Positions 34,306 to 43,671 of a stretch of DNA of 64,000 bases are shown one piece after another. Origin of the DNA: Gammaproteobacteria bacterium. Lineage in GTDB: Bacteria; Pseudomonadota; Gammaproteobacteria; Steroidobacterales; GCA-2729495. The notes beneath the pieces were generated by a model that did no database searches, was not told the DNA's origin, and saw nothing but the letters and a program-made list of their open reading frames with translations. Every line of letters starts with the position of its first letter. Within the stretch, counting starts at the first letter, position 1. Position numbers and translations under genes: made by a program. The stretch is from positions 19,372 through 83,371 of the forward strand of contig JADZBS010000025.1 of assembly GCA_020851975.1 (NCBI GenBank), given 5' to 3'.

Positions 34306-35670
34306 TCACTGGCTGAACGGGTTCGGGACGCGGGAGATGGCGAAACGGTACTTGCCGGACTTTTCCGCCGGAATGGCCGTCACGAACTCGACATTCACGC
34401 GGTTGTGTTCGCCGACTGAGCGCCCGAGCTCCGCGACGATCGCCGCCAGCGCCGAGTCCGTGAAATCGACATCCTTCACGAGGCGCAGCGTGAGGTGGTC
34501 CATGTCCTCCTGGATGATCTGCATCTGCGCCACGCCCCGGTGCGCCGTGAGCGTGCGCTCGACCAGCGACACACCCGCCACGATGCTGCCGTCCTTCCTC
34601 ACCAGGAAGTCCGCCACGCGACCGGCCACACCGGTCATCATCGGCAGCGTGCGCCCGCAGGCGCAGCCGCTCCCGGTGAAGCTCGCCATGTCGCCGATCC
34701 GGTACCGGACGAGCGGCATGGCGTGGTTGATCAGGCTCGTCACCACGATCTCGCCGACCTCGCCTGGTGCCGCCGGCCTGCCCGCTGCATCCAGGATCTC
34801 GACCAGCACGTTCTCGACGTTGACGTGCATGCCGGCGTGGCGCTCGCACTCGTAGGCGATCAGGCCGACCTCCTCGCAGCCGTAGAGATCGGTGACGGGA
34901 CACCCGAACGCCGCCTCGATCACGCGCCGCTCGCTCGGGATCAGCATCATCGACGAGGAGATGATCGCGTTCGGCCGCACCTCGGTGATGCCCTGCCGGC
35001 GGCAGAACGCGGCGAACACGTAGATGGAGTGGGAGTGTCCCCGCAGGATGGTCGGGCGCACGCGACGCCACTCGCGCACGAACGCCAACATGCGTTCGTC
35101 GGTGAGATTCATCGTGTCGAGATAGATCTCCCGGTCGATCAGCAGGCTGCGGAGCCTCTCCTTCAGGGTCGCCGGGTACACGGGGTTGCCCCAGACCATG
35201 CCCCAGGGCTCGCCGAGCCTCCAGCCGGCGGTGGTGAAGGCGCGCAGCGACGCCCCCGCCGCGATCTCGACGGCCTCACGATCCTTCAGCACGACCACCG
35301 GGGCGCCGGTCGAGCCACCGGTCTTGAAGACCGAGAGGCCGCGCCGGTCGTACCGTTCCGAGAGCAGCTCGTCGGCATGCTGGCGGATGTCGGCCCGGGT
35401 GAGGACCGGCAGGCGCCGCAGGTCGTCCAGCGTGCGGATGTCGCCGGGTTCGAGGCCGCTGCGGTCGAAGAGATCCCGGTAGTAGCGCGTCTCCGCGCAG
35501 GCCCGTTCGAGCAGGATCCGCAGCCGGTCGAACTGCAGGCGTGCCAGCTCGTCAGGTCCGGCGTATTGCGACCGCTCCAGCTCGCGCCACTGCGCCAGCC
35601 GCGGGCTGCGGTCCTTCGCCACCCAGAGCGGGTAGAAGACCTTGCGACGGAGGTACGGCAGCAGACTCAT
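34306..35670 (-). CDS. PaaK/CapK-like AMP-forming ligase
   Basis: The 454-residue protein belongs to the phenylacetate-CoA ligase/CapK group of the adenylate-forming superfamily. It has VFKTGGSTGAPVVVLKD (ATP loop), VTDLYGCEEVGLIAYECE, GEIVVTSLINHAMPLVRYRI and GDMASFTGSGCACGRTLPM. CapK-like members are common in capsule and exopolysaccharide loci, where their exact substrate is mostly unknown. It could activate a carboxylic acid for attachment to the glycan. It lies 20 bases upstream of the sulfotransferase gene in the same leftward operon. Confidence 0.82.
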   Translation of the reverse strand: MSLLPYLRRKVFYPLWVAKDRSPRLAQWRELERSQYAGPDELARLQFDRLRILLERACAETRYYRDLFDRSGLEPGDIRTLDDLRRLPVLTRADIRQHADELLSERYDRRGLSVFKTGGSTGAPVVVLKDREAVEIAAGASLRAFTTAGWRLGEPWGMVWGNPVYPATLKERLRSLLIDREIYLDTMNLTDERMLAFVREWRRVRPTILRGHSHSIYVFAAFCRRQGITEVRPNAIISSSMMLIPSERRVIEAAFGCPVTDLYGCEEVGLIAYECERHAGMHVNVENVLVEILDAAGRPAAPGEVGEIVVTSLINHAMPLVRYRIGDMASFTGSGCACGRTLPMMTGVAGRVADFLVRKDGSIVAGVSLVERTLTAHRGVAQMQIIQEDMDHLTLRLVKDVDFTDSALAAIVAELGRSVGEHNRVNVEFVTAIPAEKSGKYRFAISRVPNPFSQ

Positions 35671-35746
35671 GCGGGTCTCGCCGCGGCCGGTGTTCTGGTG
35701 GACAGCCGTGTCATCATGCCGGCCTGCAGGATGTTCTCCCGCGAAA

Positions 35747-36733
35747 TCATGCCTGCACCAGCCCGGCCAACCCCGAGACGATGGCCCGGAAGCGCTCCTC
35801 GCTGTCGAAGGCGCTCACCCCGTAGCGGGGAATCCGCATCGGGTCCGTGCCCGGCATCCAGTCGCCGGGTCGCGTGGTGAACGCTGCCGCCACGCCGTGG
35901 CGGGCAACGCAGGCGGTGATCGCCGGATCGTGGTCGCCGTTCGGATAGGACAGCGTCGTGACGGCGCGGCCGGTCATGGCCGCAAGCTCCTGTAACGACA
36001 TGCGGATGGTTTCCCCGGCGGCTTCTCCGTCGATCTGGGTGAGGATCTCGTGCCGGTGCGTGTGCGATCCGGCTTCGACGAGACCGGACGCCACCATCTC
36101 GCGCAGGTCCCTCGTCCGGAGCATGCCGAAGCGATCCCGGATCGCATCCGGGATCGGATGCTGCGCGGCGATCCAGTCCGCTATCGCCTCGCGACGGTCG
36201 TAGGCGCGCCACTTCACGGCCTCCAGCACGTCCTGGATGCGGTCCCAGCGATCCGCCGGCGAGCGGGCCGCCAGCGGGAACCGCCCGAGGCCGAACGCGC
36301 CGGCATCGAGGGCGTCGATCCGCGTATCCTGCAGCGCCCCGATGATCCGGTCGTACCAGAACATCCCGTCGGTATCGACGAAGGCCGTGGTCACGAACAC
36401 CGTCGCCGGCATCCCGAACTCGCGCAGGAGCGGGAATGCCAGCTCGTACACGGAGCGATAGCCATCGTCGAACGTGAGCACGACCCGGCGCCGGTGGCCC
36501 GTCCTGCGCCCGGGGGCGAGCGCCTCGGCAATGGAGACCACATCGCAATGGTCACGCAGGTGTGACAACTGACAGCGAAAACCGTCCTGGTCGACCATCG
36601 TCCAGGCGCGGATGCCGGAACCAGCGGGCACGAGCCCGTGATACATCAGAACCGCAACGTGGTCGCGACGCAGGTGCCGGAGCAGCCGGTTGGCCCCCAG
36701 GGCGTCCAGCCCGCCATACAGGGCCTCCCTCAT
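35747..36733 (-). CDS. Polysaccharide deacetylase (NodB domain)
   Basis: The 328-residue protein has VVLTFDDGYRSVYELAFPLL with the metal-binding Asp pair, AGSHTHRHEILTQID with the HxxxH metal site, and TLSYPNGDHDPAI as the later conserved block. No signal peptide is visible, so it may act on the cytoplasmic side or be exported otherwise. Carbohydrate esterase 4 enzymes remove N- or O-acetyl groups from polysaccharides. The ATG at 36733 overlaps the TGA of the glycosyltransferase gene upstream (ATGA), which sets the start. Confidence 0.9.
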   Translation of the reverse strand: MREALYGGLDALGANRLLRHLRRDHVAVLMYHGLVPAGSGIRAWTMVDQDGFRCQLSHLRDHCDVVSIAEALAPGRRTGHRRRVVLTFDDGYRSVYELAFPLLREFGMPATVFVTTAFVDTDGMFWYDRIIGALQDTRIDALDAGAFGLGRFPLAARSPADRWDRIQDVLEAVKWRAYDRREAIADWIAAQHPIPDAIRDRFGMLRTRDLREMVASGLVEAGSHTHRHEILTQIDGEAAGETIRMSLQELAAMTGRAVTTLSYPNGDHDPAITACVARHGVAAAFTTRPGDWMPGTDPMRIPRYGVSAFDSEERFRAIVSGLAGLVQA

Positions 36734-37974
36734 CGCGGTGGCTCGTGCGCCGCGCTGGTGTCGCCCAGCAATGACTCGTACAGCTCGACGTGTCGCTCCA
36801 GCATGGCTGGGAGGCTGAATGTCTCGACTACTCGACGCCTGGCCCGCTCGCCCATCACACGGCGTGCCGATGGGTCGCCGAGCAGCGCCCCCAGGCGATC
36901 CACCAGGGCGTCGAGGTCGCCCGGTTCGACGACATAGCCCGTTTCCCCGTCGATCACCGCCTCCGCGTTGCCGCCGATTCGCGTGACGACCAGCGGCAGC
37001 GCCATCGCCATCGCCTCGATGACCGCGTTGGAGAACCCTTCGTTCGACCGTGGCACCAGGCAGGCGATGTCGAACGCAGCCAGCATCGACTCGACCTGCC
37101 CGGACGGGCCGGTGAACAGCACGTGCGATTGCAGACCCCGGTCGCGGACGTAGTCGCGACACTCGCCCCAGAACGGTCCTCCCTGTCCCACTAGCACGAG
37201 CTTCAACGTCGCCCACTCCGGCAGCAGCCTGGCAAAGGCATCGATCAGGAGCTTGTGGTCCTTCTCGGGACGAAATGCCGCCACCATGCCGATGACGGTG
37301 TCGCCGGGCGACAGGCCCAGTGCCTCCCTGGCCGCCGCGGTCCGGGACTCGTCGCGGCCGGCGAATCGCGTGGTGTCCACGCCGTTGTACAGGAGCGTGA
37401 TGCGCTCCGGCGCGACGTGTTCCCGCCGGACGATCACCCCCTCGACGGCCTTCGAAACCGCGATGTAGCGGTCGACGAGCGGCCTGACGAGGCGGTGCAT
37501 GGCGAACCGGAACGGCGTCTTGAGATCGCCGGAGTCGCGCTTGCTGCTGACGATGCACCCGACTCCCGCGAGCGAGGCGATCGTGGCGCCGTAGACGTCC
37601 GACTTGTAATGATAGGTCTGCACGAGGTCGAAGCGCCGGGACCTCATGTAGCGCAGGATGCGCAGGCCCTGGACGAACGCTCGTGGCGTGTACCAGCGGG
37701 CGACCGGAAAGTGGCGGAATTCGGCGCCTGCCGCCACCAGGTCGTCGATCACGCTGTTGGGCCGGATGGCGAGCGCGATCACCGCCACGTCGAAGCCCGA
37801 CCGGATCAGACCCCGGACCAGGTGGAGCAGGTGGTTCTCGGTCCCGCCGGGTGCCACCAGGTGATCGATGATGAAGAGCACGCGCCAGGATCGATCGCAC
37901 CGGCCATCGACACGCTGTTCCGCAGCCTGTTTCATGCCGTGATCCTGGAGACTTGCTGCGATTTCGCCGTTCAT
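36730..37974 (-). CDS. Glycosyltransferase family 4
   Basis: The 414-residue GT-B enzyme has VLFIIDHLVAPGGTENHLLH at the acceptor side and NEGFSNAVIEAMAMALPLVV with the E-x7-E motif at the donor site; RPEKDHKLLIDAFARLLPE is also typical. The ATG at 37974 overlaps the stop of the upstream acyltransferase-like gene (ATGA), and the next gene overlaps it in turn, so three genes form one translationally coupled run. Sugar donor and linkage are not predictable. Confidence 0.93.
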   Translation of the reverse strand: MNGEIAASLQDHGMKQAAEQRVDGRCDRSWRVLFIIDHLVAPGGTENHLLHLVRGLIRSGFDVAVIALAIRPNSVIDDLVAAGAEFRHFPVARWYTPRAFVQGLRILRYMRSRRFDLVQTYHYKSDVYGATIASLAGVGCIVSSKRDSGDLKTPFRFAMHRLVRPLVDRYIAVSKAVEGVIVRREHVAPERITLLYNGVDTTRFAGRDESRTAAAREALGLSPGDTVIGMVAAFRPEKDHKLLIDAFARLLPEWATLKLVLVGQGGPFWGECRDYVRDRGLQSHVLFTGPSGQVESMLAAFDIACLVPRSNEGFSNAVIEAMAMALPLVVTRIGGNAEAVIDGETGYVVEPGDLDALVDRLGALLGDPSARRVMGERARRRVVETFSLPAMLERHVELYESLLGDTSAAHEPPR

Positions 37975-39077
37975 CGGCCGAGCTGCCGTTTCAGCCACGC
38001 CCTGGCCAGCAACTCGAACCGGAGGGCCTGGAAGACCAGCGTGGGCCGCAAGCTGCGGCGCGCGATCCGCAGTGCGTGCAACTCCTGGTCGACGGCGCGC
38101 CACCGGTACTTGTAGTCCTCGCGGCCACGCAGGAACTCGAACCGGCGCAGACCGGCGTCGATGGCTGCCTTGACCGACATGCCCAGCAGGACGACGCCCA
38201 CGCTCTGCCGGGACCAACGCGTGTCGAAACCCGGCAGGTAATCGTACACCGCATCATCGTACCGGAACTGGTAGCGGCAGGCGACGTTGGCGCCGTTCAC
38301 CGCCAGGAACTCGAGGTTCAGCCAGCCTCGTGCGAGCAGCCGCGCGGCAGCGGCCTGGTGGAATGCGGTGAAGCGCGGGCTCGAAAAATTTCCGGGCTCT
38401 CCCCGCTGCACGAAGCGATCCTGGTGCAGGCGCACGAACTCGTCCATCGCTTCTGCCAGTGGCAGGTCGCGTCCTGCAATCCGGTGCTCGATCTCGCCAC
38501 TGCCGCGCAGCTTCTTCAGGTCGCTGCGCACCTCGTGGCGCATCTTGCGGCTCAGGCTGGCGAGGAAACTGTCCCAGTCTCCCTCGAGTGTCGTCACCGG
38601 GCAGACCCCGCCTTCGGCGCGCGCGAAGGTCCGCAGCCCGGACTGCCCGTCCAGCTGGAGGATTGCCGCGTTGGCGGACATGTCCGTGAACTCGGCGACA
38701 TCCCAGGCGTTGGCGTTCGCCAGGTAGTCCGCGAGATCGGCAAGCACGGCGGCTTCGTGCGACCCGAGCACGATGAGGTCCAGGAAGTCCGAATAGACCT
38801 CGCCGGTGCCCAGGAACCGCAGGTGCCGCGTCACGGGGCCAGCCGCCCAGCGCCGGCGCTGTTCGATCCAGGCGGGCAGGATCGCCACCAGCCGATCGTC
38901 GTCGTACCACGCCAGGACATGCAGGGCGGCTGTCCCGCTGCCATACGTCTCCCACCAGGAGTACAGCCACTCCCAGGTCAGGAAGATGTTCCGGGTGCGG
39001 GCCGCGTTCAACAGCTCGTCCCATGGGCGGGACAGCTCCGCGAATCCCATCTTGTGTTCAATCAGGACGCGTTTCAT
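37971..39077 (-). CDS. CelD/FemAB-like acetyltransferase of polysaccharide loci
   Basis: The 368-residue protein has the double-GNAT-like layout of the BcsL/CelD family: NIFLTWEWLYSWWETYGSGT and LHVLAWYDDDRLVAILPAWI in the first half, and KMRHEVRSDLKKLRGSGEIE then EFLRGREDYKYRWRAVDQEL in the second. Such proteins are usual in exopolysaccharide loci and are thought to acylate sugars or aminoacylate. ATG at 39077 is the first in frame after the upstream potI-side gap. It is the first gene of the leftward glycan operon that runs to the sulfotransferase. Confidence 0.82.
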   Translation of the reverse strand: MKRVLIEHKMGFAELSRPWDELLNAARTRNIFLTWEWLYSWWETYGSGTAALHVLAWYDDDRLVAILPAWIEQRRRWAAGPVTRHLRFLGTGEVYSDFLDLIVLGSHEAAVLADLADYLANANAWDVAEFTDMSANAAILQLDGQSGLRTFARAEGGVCPVTTLEGDWDSFLASLSRKMRHEVRSDLKKLRGSGEIEHRIAGRDLPLAEAMDEFVRLHQDRFVQRGEPGNFSSPRFTAFHQAAAARLLARGWLNLEFLAVNGANVACRYQFRYDDAVYDYLPGFDTRWSRQSVGVVLLGMSVKAAIDAGLRRFEFLRGREDYKYRWRAVDQELHALRIARRSLRPTLVFQALRFELLARAWLKRQLGR

Positions 39078-39232
39078 GCCTCGGCGCTTCGCAGGTGCCC
39101 AGGGGGTTGTTTCGGTTTGTTGGCCGCCCTTGGCAGGGCTCCGGACACCTGGTCCGCCCATTTGACCATCGACGGGCCGCTGCGGACCATCGACCAGGCC
39201 GCAGATTTCCGGCTGGAGCCCGGCCCTGGCGC

Positions 39233-40081
39233 CTACTTGTTCTCGGCCAGCGCCAGCCGGGTCTCGCGATCGCGCAGGCGCTCCTGCCGGCGCATCCACA
39301 GAGTCCCGGCGATCACGATGCTTGCCACCACGATCACCAGGAGCGTGGCGAGGGCATTCACGTCCGGGCTCACGCCGAGACGTACCTTCGAGAAGATCAC
39401 CATCGGCAGCGTGCTCGATCCGGGCCCGGCGACGAACTGCGAGATGACCACGTCGTCCCAGGACAGGGTGAAGGCGAGCAGCCAGCCGGAGACGATCGCC
39501 GGCATGATGAGCGGCAGCGTGATGCGGAAGAACACCCGCGCCGGCCGTGCCCCGAGGTCCATCGCCGCCTCCTCCAGCGAGTCGTCGAAGCCGGCCAGCC
39601 GCGACTGCACGATCACCGTCACGTAGGCCATGGTGAAGGTGATGTGCGCGATCGTGATCGTCAGCGCACCGCGACCGGCGGGCCAGCCGATGGCCTGCTC
39701 CATGGCCACGAACAGCAACAGCAATGAAAGGCCGGTGATCACCTCGGGCATGACCAGCGGTGCGGTCGTCATTCCCGACAGCAGCGTGCGGCCGCGAAAG
39801 GGCCCGAACCGCGCCAGCACCATGCCCGCCAGGGTTCCGAAGAACACCGCACCCGTGGCCGTCATGGCACCGATCTCGACCGAGAGCCAGGCGGCATCGA
39901 GGATCTGCTCGTTGCGGAACAACGCCACATACCACTTGAGCGTCGGCGAGTTGGCCGCATCCCAGACCGTGACCAGCCGGGAGTTGTTGAAGGAAAAGAA
40001 CATCATCGACAGGATGGGCGCATACAGGAAGGCGAAACCGACGGTCAGCGCCACGGCCTGGAAGATGCGCCGCCGCTTCAC
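39233..40081 (-). CDS. potI: Putrescine ABC transporter permease PotI
   Basis: The 282-residue inner membrane permease matches PotI/PotC: FAFLYAPILSMMFFSFNNSR in span 1, the EAA loop SLEEAAMDLGARPARVFFRI that contacts the ATPase, and WDDVVISQFVAGPGSSTLPM. It is the last gene of a potFGHI-ordered operon, 34 bases after potH. A strong terminator was not seen in the 155 bases that follow. Confidence 0.93.
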   Translation of the reverse strand: MKRRRIFQAVALTVGFAFLYAPILSMMFFSFNNSRLVTVWDAANSPTLKWYVALFRNEQILDAAWLSVEIGAMTATGAVFFGTLAGMVLARFGPFRGRTLLSGMTTAPLVMPEVITGLSLLLLFVAMEQAIGWPAGRGALTITIAHITFTMAYVTVIVQSRLAGFDDSLEEAAMDLGARPARVFFRITLPLIMPAIVSGWLLAFTLSWDDVVISQFVAGPGSSTLPMVIFSKVRLGVSPDVNALATLLVIVVASIVIAGTLWMRRQERLRDRETRLALAENK

Positions 40082-40115
40082 GGCCGCTGCTCCTGTACGA
40101 CCAGTTGCTGCCGCA

Positions 40116-41135
40116 TCACCGGCGTCGCTCCAGTTCGCGCGTCTGGTAGCGCTGGAAGATCATGATCGGCAGCACCAGCAGCAACAGCATGACGATCGCC
40201 ACGGCACTGGCGACGGGCCAGTCACGATTGGAGAAGAATTCGTCGGTCAGGACACGCCCGATCATGAGCTGGTCCGTCCGTCCAAGGAGTGACGGAATGA
40301 CGAACTCGCCCACCGCCGGAATGAAAACCAGCAGGAGACCGGCCACGATGCCGTCGAGCGACAGCGGCAGCGTGATGCGCAGGAACGTGGTGACCGGCCT
40401 GGCGCCGAGGTCGGCCGCCGCCTCGAGTAACGCCGGGTCGTGCTTCTCCAGGTTGTTGTAGAGGGGCAGGATCATGAACGGCAGGTAGGAGTAGACGATC
40501 CCGACATAGACGGCGAAATCGGTCTGCATCATGGTGATCGGCTCATTGATGACGCCGAGCGCCATCAGCACGTTGTTGATGACGCCGTTGTTCTTCAGCA
40601 GCCCGATCCAGGCATACACCCGCAGGAGGAACGAGGTGAACGACGGCAGCATCACCAGCAGCAGGAACAGGTTGCGCCAGGTCTGCGTGCAGCGCGCCAT
40701 GGCGTAGGCCATCGGGTAGCCGATCGCCAGGCACCACAGCGACGATACGGCGGCGACCTTGATCGAATACAGGTAGGAGCTGACATACAGGTCGTCGGTG
40801 AGCAGGAACGTGTAGTTGGCGAGATTCAGGCGCAATTGCAGCGCCTGGTCACCCAGCCACTCGATGAGCGGCGCGTACGGCGGCATGGCGATGCGCACTT
40901 CGGAGAAGGAGATCTTGAAGACGATCAGGAACGGCACCAGGAAGAACAGCCCGAGCCAGACCCAGGGGATGGCGATGACGACCTTCCGGCCGCTCCAGTG
41001 ACGCAGCACGTACTCCGACCAGCTGGGCGGGGCGATGCGGAACAGCCACTCCCAGAGCGGCCACATCCGGCCGGCGCCGAAGCGGGTACGGGAAACCGCC
41101 GGCGGCGAACGGGGACTGACCGGACTGCGGCTCAT
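40116..41135 (-). CDS. potH: Putrescine ABC transporter permease PotH
   Basis: The 339-residue permease matches PotH/PotB: VWLGLFFLVPFLIVFKISFS in span 1, RVYAWIGLLKNNGVINNVL, the EAA loop LLEAAADLGARPVTTFLRI and IPAVGEFVIPSLLGRTDQLM, all in order. The N-terminal 40-50 residues before span 1 are longer than in E. coli. It forms the channel with PotI. The ATG overlaps the stop of potG by 4 bases. Confidence 0.93.
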   Translation of the reverse strand: MSRSPVSPRSPPAVSRTRFGAGRMWPLWEWLFRIAPPSWSEYVLRHWSGRKVVIAIPWVWLGLFFLVPFLIVFKISFSEVRIAMPPYAPLIEWLGDQALQLRLNLANYTFLLTDDLYVSSYLYSIKVAAVSSLWCLAIGYPMAYAMARCTQTWRNLFLLLVMLPSFTSFLLRVYAWIGLLKNNGVINNVLMALGVINEPITMMQTDFAVYVGIVYSYLPFMILPLYNNLEKHDPALLEAAADLGARPVTTFLRITLPLSLDGIVAGLLLVFIPAVGEFVIPSLLGRTDQLMIGRVLTDEFFSNRDWPVASAVAIVMLLLLVLPIMIFQRYQTRELERRR

Positions 41136-42268
41136 TGCGTCAGGACGATCGGGCTCGACGCGTGCCAGGAGAGGTACACCGTCTCGTCCCAGCTGATGCG
41201 ATCGTCGGCCTGTCGCACGATGTTCGGCCGGCTGACCCGCACCATGCGCCCGCTGTCGATGCGAACCAGGAACACGGAGATGTCGCCCATGTAGGCGATC
41301 TCCTTGACCACGCCGCGCACGGCGTTGTCGGGCCCCTCAGGCCGCTCCCGGCCGATGTTGATCTTCTCCGGGCGGATCGCCGTCCACACCGTCGCTTCCG
41401 GCGCGGCGCTGATGCCGTGATCCACGTACACGGTACCGCCGAGCTCCCCGCTCTCGATGCGCACGTGGTCGGGCTCGTCTTCCACGAGCCTGCCTTCGAA
41501 CATGTTCACCGAGCCGATGAAGTCGGCCACGAATCTCGAGGCCGGATATTCGTAGATCTCGGTCGGTGTACCCACCTGGACGATCTTGCCGCGATCCATG
41601 ACGCCGATGCGGGTGGCGAGCGTCATGGCTTCCTCCTGGTCGTGCGTCACGACGACGAAGGTGACACCGAGCCGTTCCTGGATGCCGAGCAGCTCGAACT
41701 GCGTCTGCTCACGCAGCTTCTTGTCGAGCGCACCGAGCGGCTCGTCGAGGAGCAGCAGCTTCGGCCGCTTGACCAGGGCACGGGCAAGCGCCACGCGCTG
41801 GCGCTGGCCGCCGGAGAGCTGGTGCGGCTTGCGCTTCGTGTACGGCGCCATCTTCACCAGGTCGAGGATCTCGCCGACCCGTCGCGTGATCTCGGCCTTC
41901 GCCAGACGTTCCTGCTCGAGGCCGAAGGCGACGTTTCCCGCCACGGTCATGTGCGGGAACAGCGCGTAGGACTGGAACATCATGTTGGCCGGACGCTCGT
42001 ACGGCGGGATCCCTGCCATGTCCTGCCCGTCGATGAAGATCGCGCCGGCGCTCGGCGTCTCGAACCCGGCCAGCATGCGCAGCAGCGTCGTCTTGCCGCA
42101 GCCCGAGCCACCGAGCAGGCAGAAGATCTCGCCCTGGCCGATGGTGAGCGTGACGTCGTCGACGGCGACGAAGTCGCCGAACTTCTTGGTCACGCGGTCG
42201 ACGCGCACGTACTCGCGCGCCAGGCCGGGCGCTGGCGCTCGGCCGTTCGCCGCCTGGACTTCGTTCAC
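41132..42268 (-). CDS. potG: Putrescine ABC transporter ATPase PotG
   Basis: The 378-residue ATPase has Walker A GGSGCGKTTLLRMLAG, the signature LSGGQRQRVALARALVKRPK, Walker B LLLLDEPLGALD and the switch His in FVVVTHDQEEAM, followed by a C-terminal TOBE domain. It drives polyamine uptake by PotHI. It lies 21 bases after potF and overlaps potH. Length and operon order match E. coli PotG (potFGHI) better than PotA (potABCD). Confidence 0.95.
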   Translation of the reverse strand: MNEVQAANGRAPAPGLAREYVRVDRVTKKFGDFVAVDDVTLTIGQGEIFCLLGGSGCGKTTLLRMLAGFETPSAGAIFIDGQDMAGIPPYERPANMMFQSYALFPHMTVAGNVAFGLEQERLAKAEITRRVGEILDLVKMAPYTKRKPHQLSGGQRQRVALARALVKRPKLLLLDEPLGALDKKLREQTQFELLGIQERLGVTFVVVTHDQEEAMTLATRIGVMDRGKIVQVGTPTEIYEYPASRFVADFIGSVNMFEGRLVEDEPDHVRIESGELGGTVYVDHGISAAPEATVWTAIRPEKINIGRERPEGPDNAVRGVVKEIAYMGDISVFLVRIDSGRMVRVSRPNIVRQADDRISWDETVYLSWHASSPIVLTQ

Positions 42269-42289
42269 GTCGCCGCCCCGCCGACGCTG

Positions 42290-43483
42290 CTACTTGCCGG
42301 TCTTGAACCGCGTCCAGGTACGCGTGAGCTGGCGGGTGAACTCCGGACTTTCCGCGAGATCGGTGACGAGTTTCGCCTTGACCTCGGGCGTCGGGTAGAT
42401 GCTCGTGTCGTTGCGCACGTCCTCGCTCACCAGCGGGTAGGAGGCGGCATTGCTGTTGGCGAAATTCACGAAGCTGGAGTTCTTCGCCGCCACCTCGGGC
42501 CGCATCAGGTAATCGATGAACAGGTGCGCGTTCAGCGGGTGGGCGGCATCCTTCGGAATGGCGAGCATGTCGAAGAACATGATCGCGCCCTCCTTCGGGA
42601 TGTTGTAGCGGATGGTCAGGCCCTTGCCGGCCTCATCGGCGCGGTCGCGGGCCTGCAGCACGTCGCCTACCCAGCCGAGCGCCAGGCAGATCTCGCCGTT
42701 GGCGAGGTCCTCGATGTACTTCGAGGAATTCACGTAGCGGACGTGCTCGCGGATCTTCATGAGCACATCCTCGGCGGCCTTCAGGTCCTCGGGCTTCTCG
42801 CTGTTGGCGTCACGGCCCAGATAGATGAGAACGGTGCCGATCACCTCGGACGGCGCATCGAGGATGGTGACGCCGCAGTCGGCGAACTTCGCGACCACGG
42901 CCGGGTCGTAGAACATGCGCCAGCTGTCGACCGGGGCATCGGGCATGCGCTTGGCGATCATGTCGGCGTTGTAGCCCACACCCGACGTGCCCCACATGTA
43001 GTTCACCGAGTGGGCGTTGTCCGGATCGTGCGCGGCCATCACCTTCATCAGTTCCGGATCCATGTGCCTGAGGTTCGGCAGCTTCGCCTTGTCGAGGGAC
43101 TGGAACACGCCGGCCTGGATCTGGCGCTCGAGGAACGACGCCGAGGGCACGACGACGTCGTAGCCCGTGGTGCCGGCGAGGAGCTTGGTCTCGAGCACCT
43201 CGTTCGAGTCGAAGACGTCGTAGGTGACGTCGATCCCGGTCTCCTTCTCGAAGTCCGTGATGACGGAATCGTCGATGTAGTCAGACCAGTTGTAGACGTT
43301 GAGCGTCTTTTCCGCATCGGTCTGGACCGCGGCGCCGGCCGCGGCCCCACCCTCGGGCGCGGCTGTCCCGGCCGGCGCGGGCTCCGCCGGCGGTGGCTCC
43401 TTCGGGCCGCAGGCGGCGAGAATCGCGGCGAGCAGGAAAACAGGGGTGGTGCGGATCAGGGCAACGGCGCGGCTGGCAGGCAT
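42290..43483 (-). CDS. potF: Putrescine-binding lipoprotein PotF
   Basis: The 397-residue binding protein has a lipobox (LLAAILAACG; Cys near residue 25), a proline/alanine-rich spacer (about 27-55) and then NVYNWSDYIDDSVITDFEKE, YDVFDSNEVLETKLLAG, YDVVVPSASFLERQIQAG and MWGTSGVGYN, nearly identical to PotF family blocks. It captures putrescine outside the membrane for the PotGHI complex. The lipid anchor replaces the free periplasmic form of E. coli. It is the first gene of the operon. Confidence 0.94.
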   Translation of the reverse strand: MPASRAVALIRTTPVFLLAAILAACGPKEPPPAEPAPAGTAAPEGGAAAGAAVQTDAEKTLNVYNWSDYIDDSVITDFEKETGIDVTYDVFDSNEVLETKLLAGTTGYDVVVPSASFLERQIQAGVFQSLDKAKLPNLRHMDPELMKVMAAHDPDNAHSVNYMWGTSGVGYNADMIAKRMPDAPVDSWRMFYDPAVVAKFADCGVTILDAPSEVIGTVLIYLGRDANSEKPEDLKAAEDVLMKIREHVRYVNSSKYIEDLANGEICLALGWVGDVLQARDRADEAGKGLTIRYNIPKEGAIMFFDMLAIPKDAAHPLNAHLFIDYLMRPEVAAKNSSFVNFANSNAASYPLVSEDVRNDTSIYPTPEVKAKLVTDLAESPEFTRQLTRTWTRFKTGK

Positions 43484-43671
43484 GGTCGATCTCCCTGGAC
43501 TCGAGGTGTGGACCCTGCGGTTCGGTGCGTCAGTCCCGACGGGGACGCTGCGACCGACCGGCTCCCTTTTGCAAGTCTTATAGCGCAGCGCCGGGGCGCT
43601 GAGAAGCCCGGCGCCAGCACCCCGACCTGGACAGCCGCCCGCCGCAACTCACGCGACCGGCGGCAGCGCCT

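Noticed and set aside
18464..39077. An exosortase/PEP-CTERM protein-sorting locus
   Set aside because: The two hydrolases and the ligase/ACP resemble partners of exosortase A, but no exosortase, PEP-CTERM C-terminus or prosortase regulator is present; the two secreted proteins end without such a signal.
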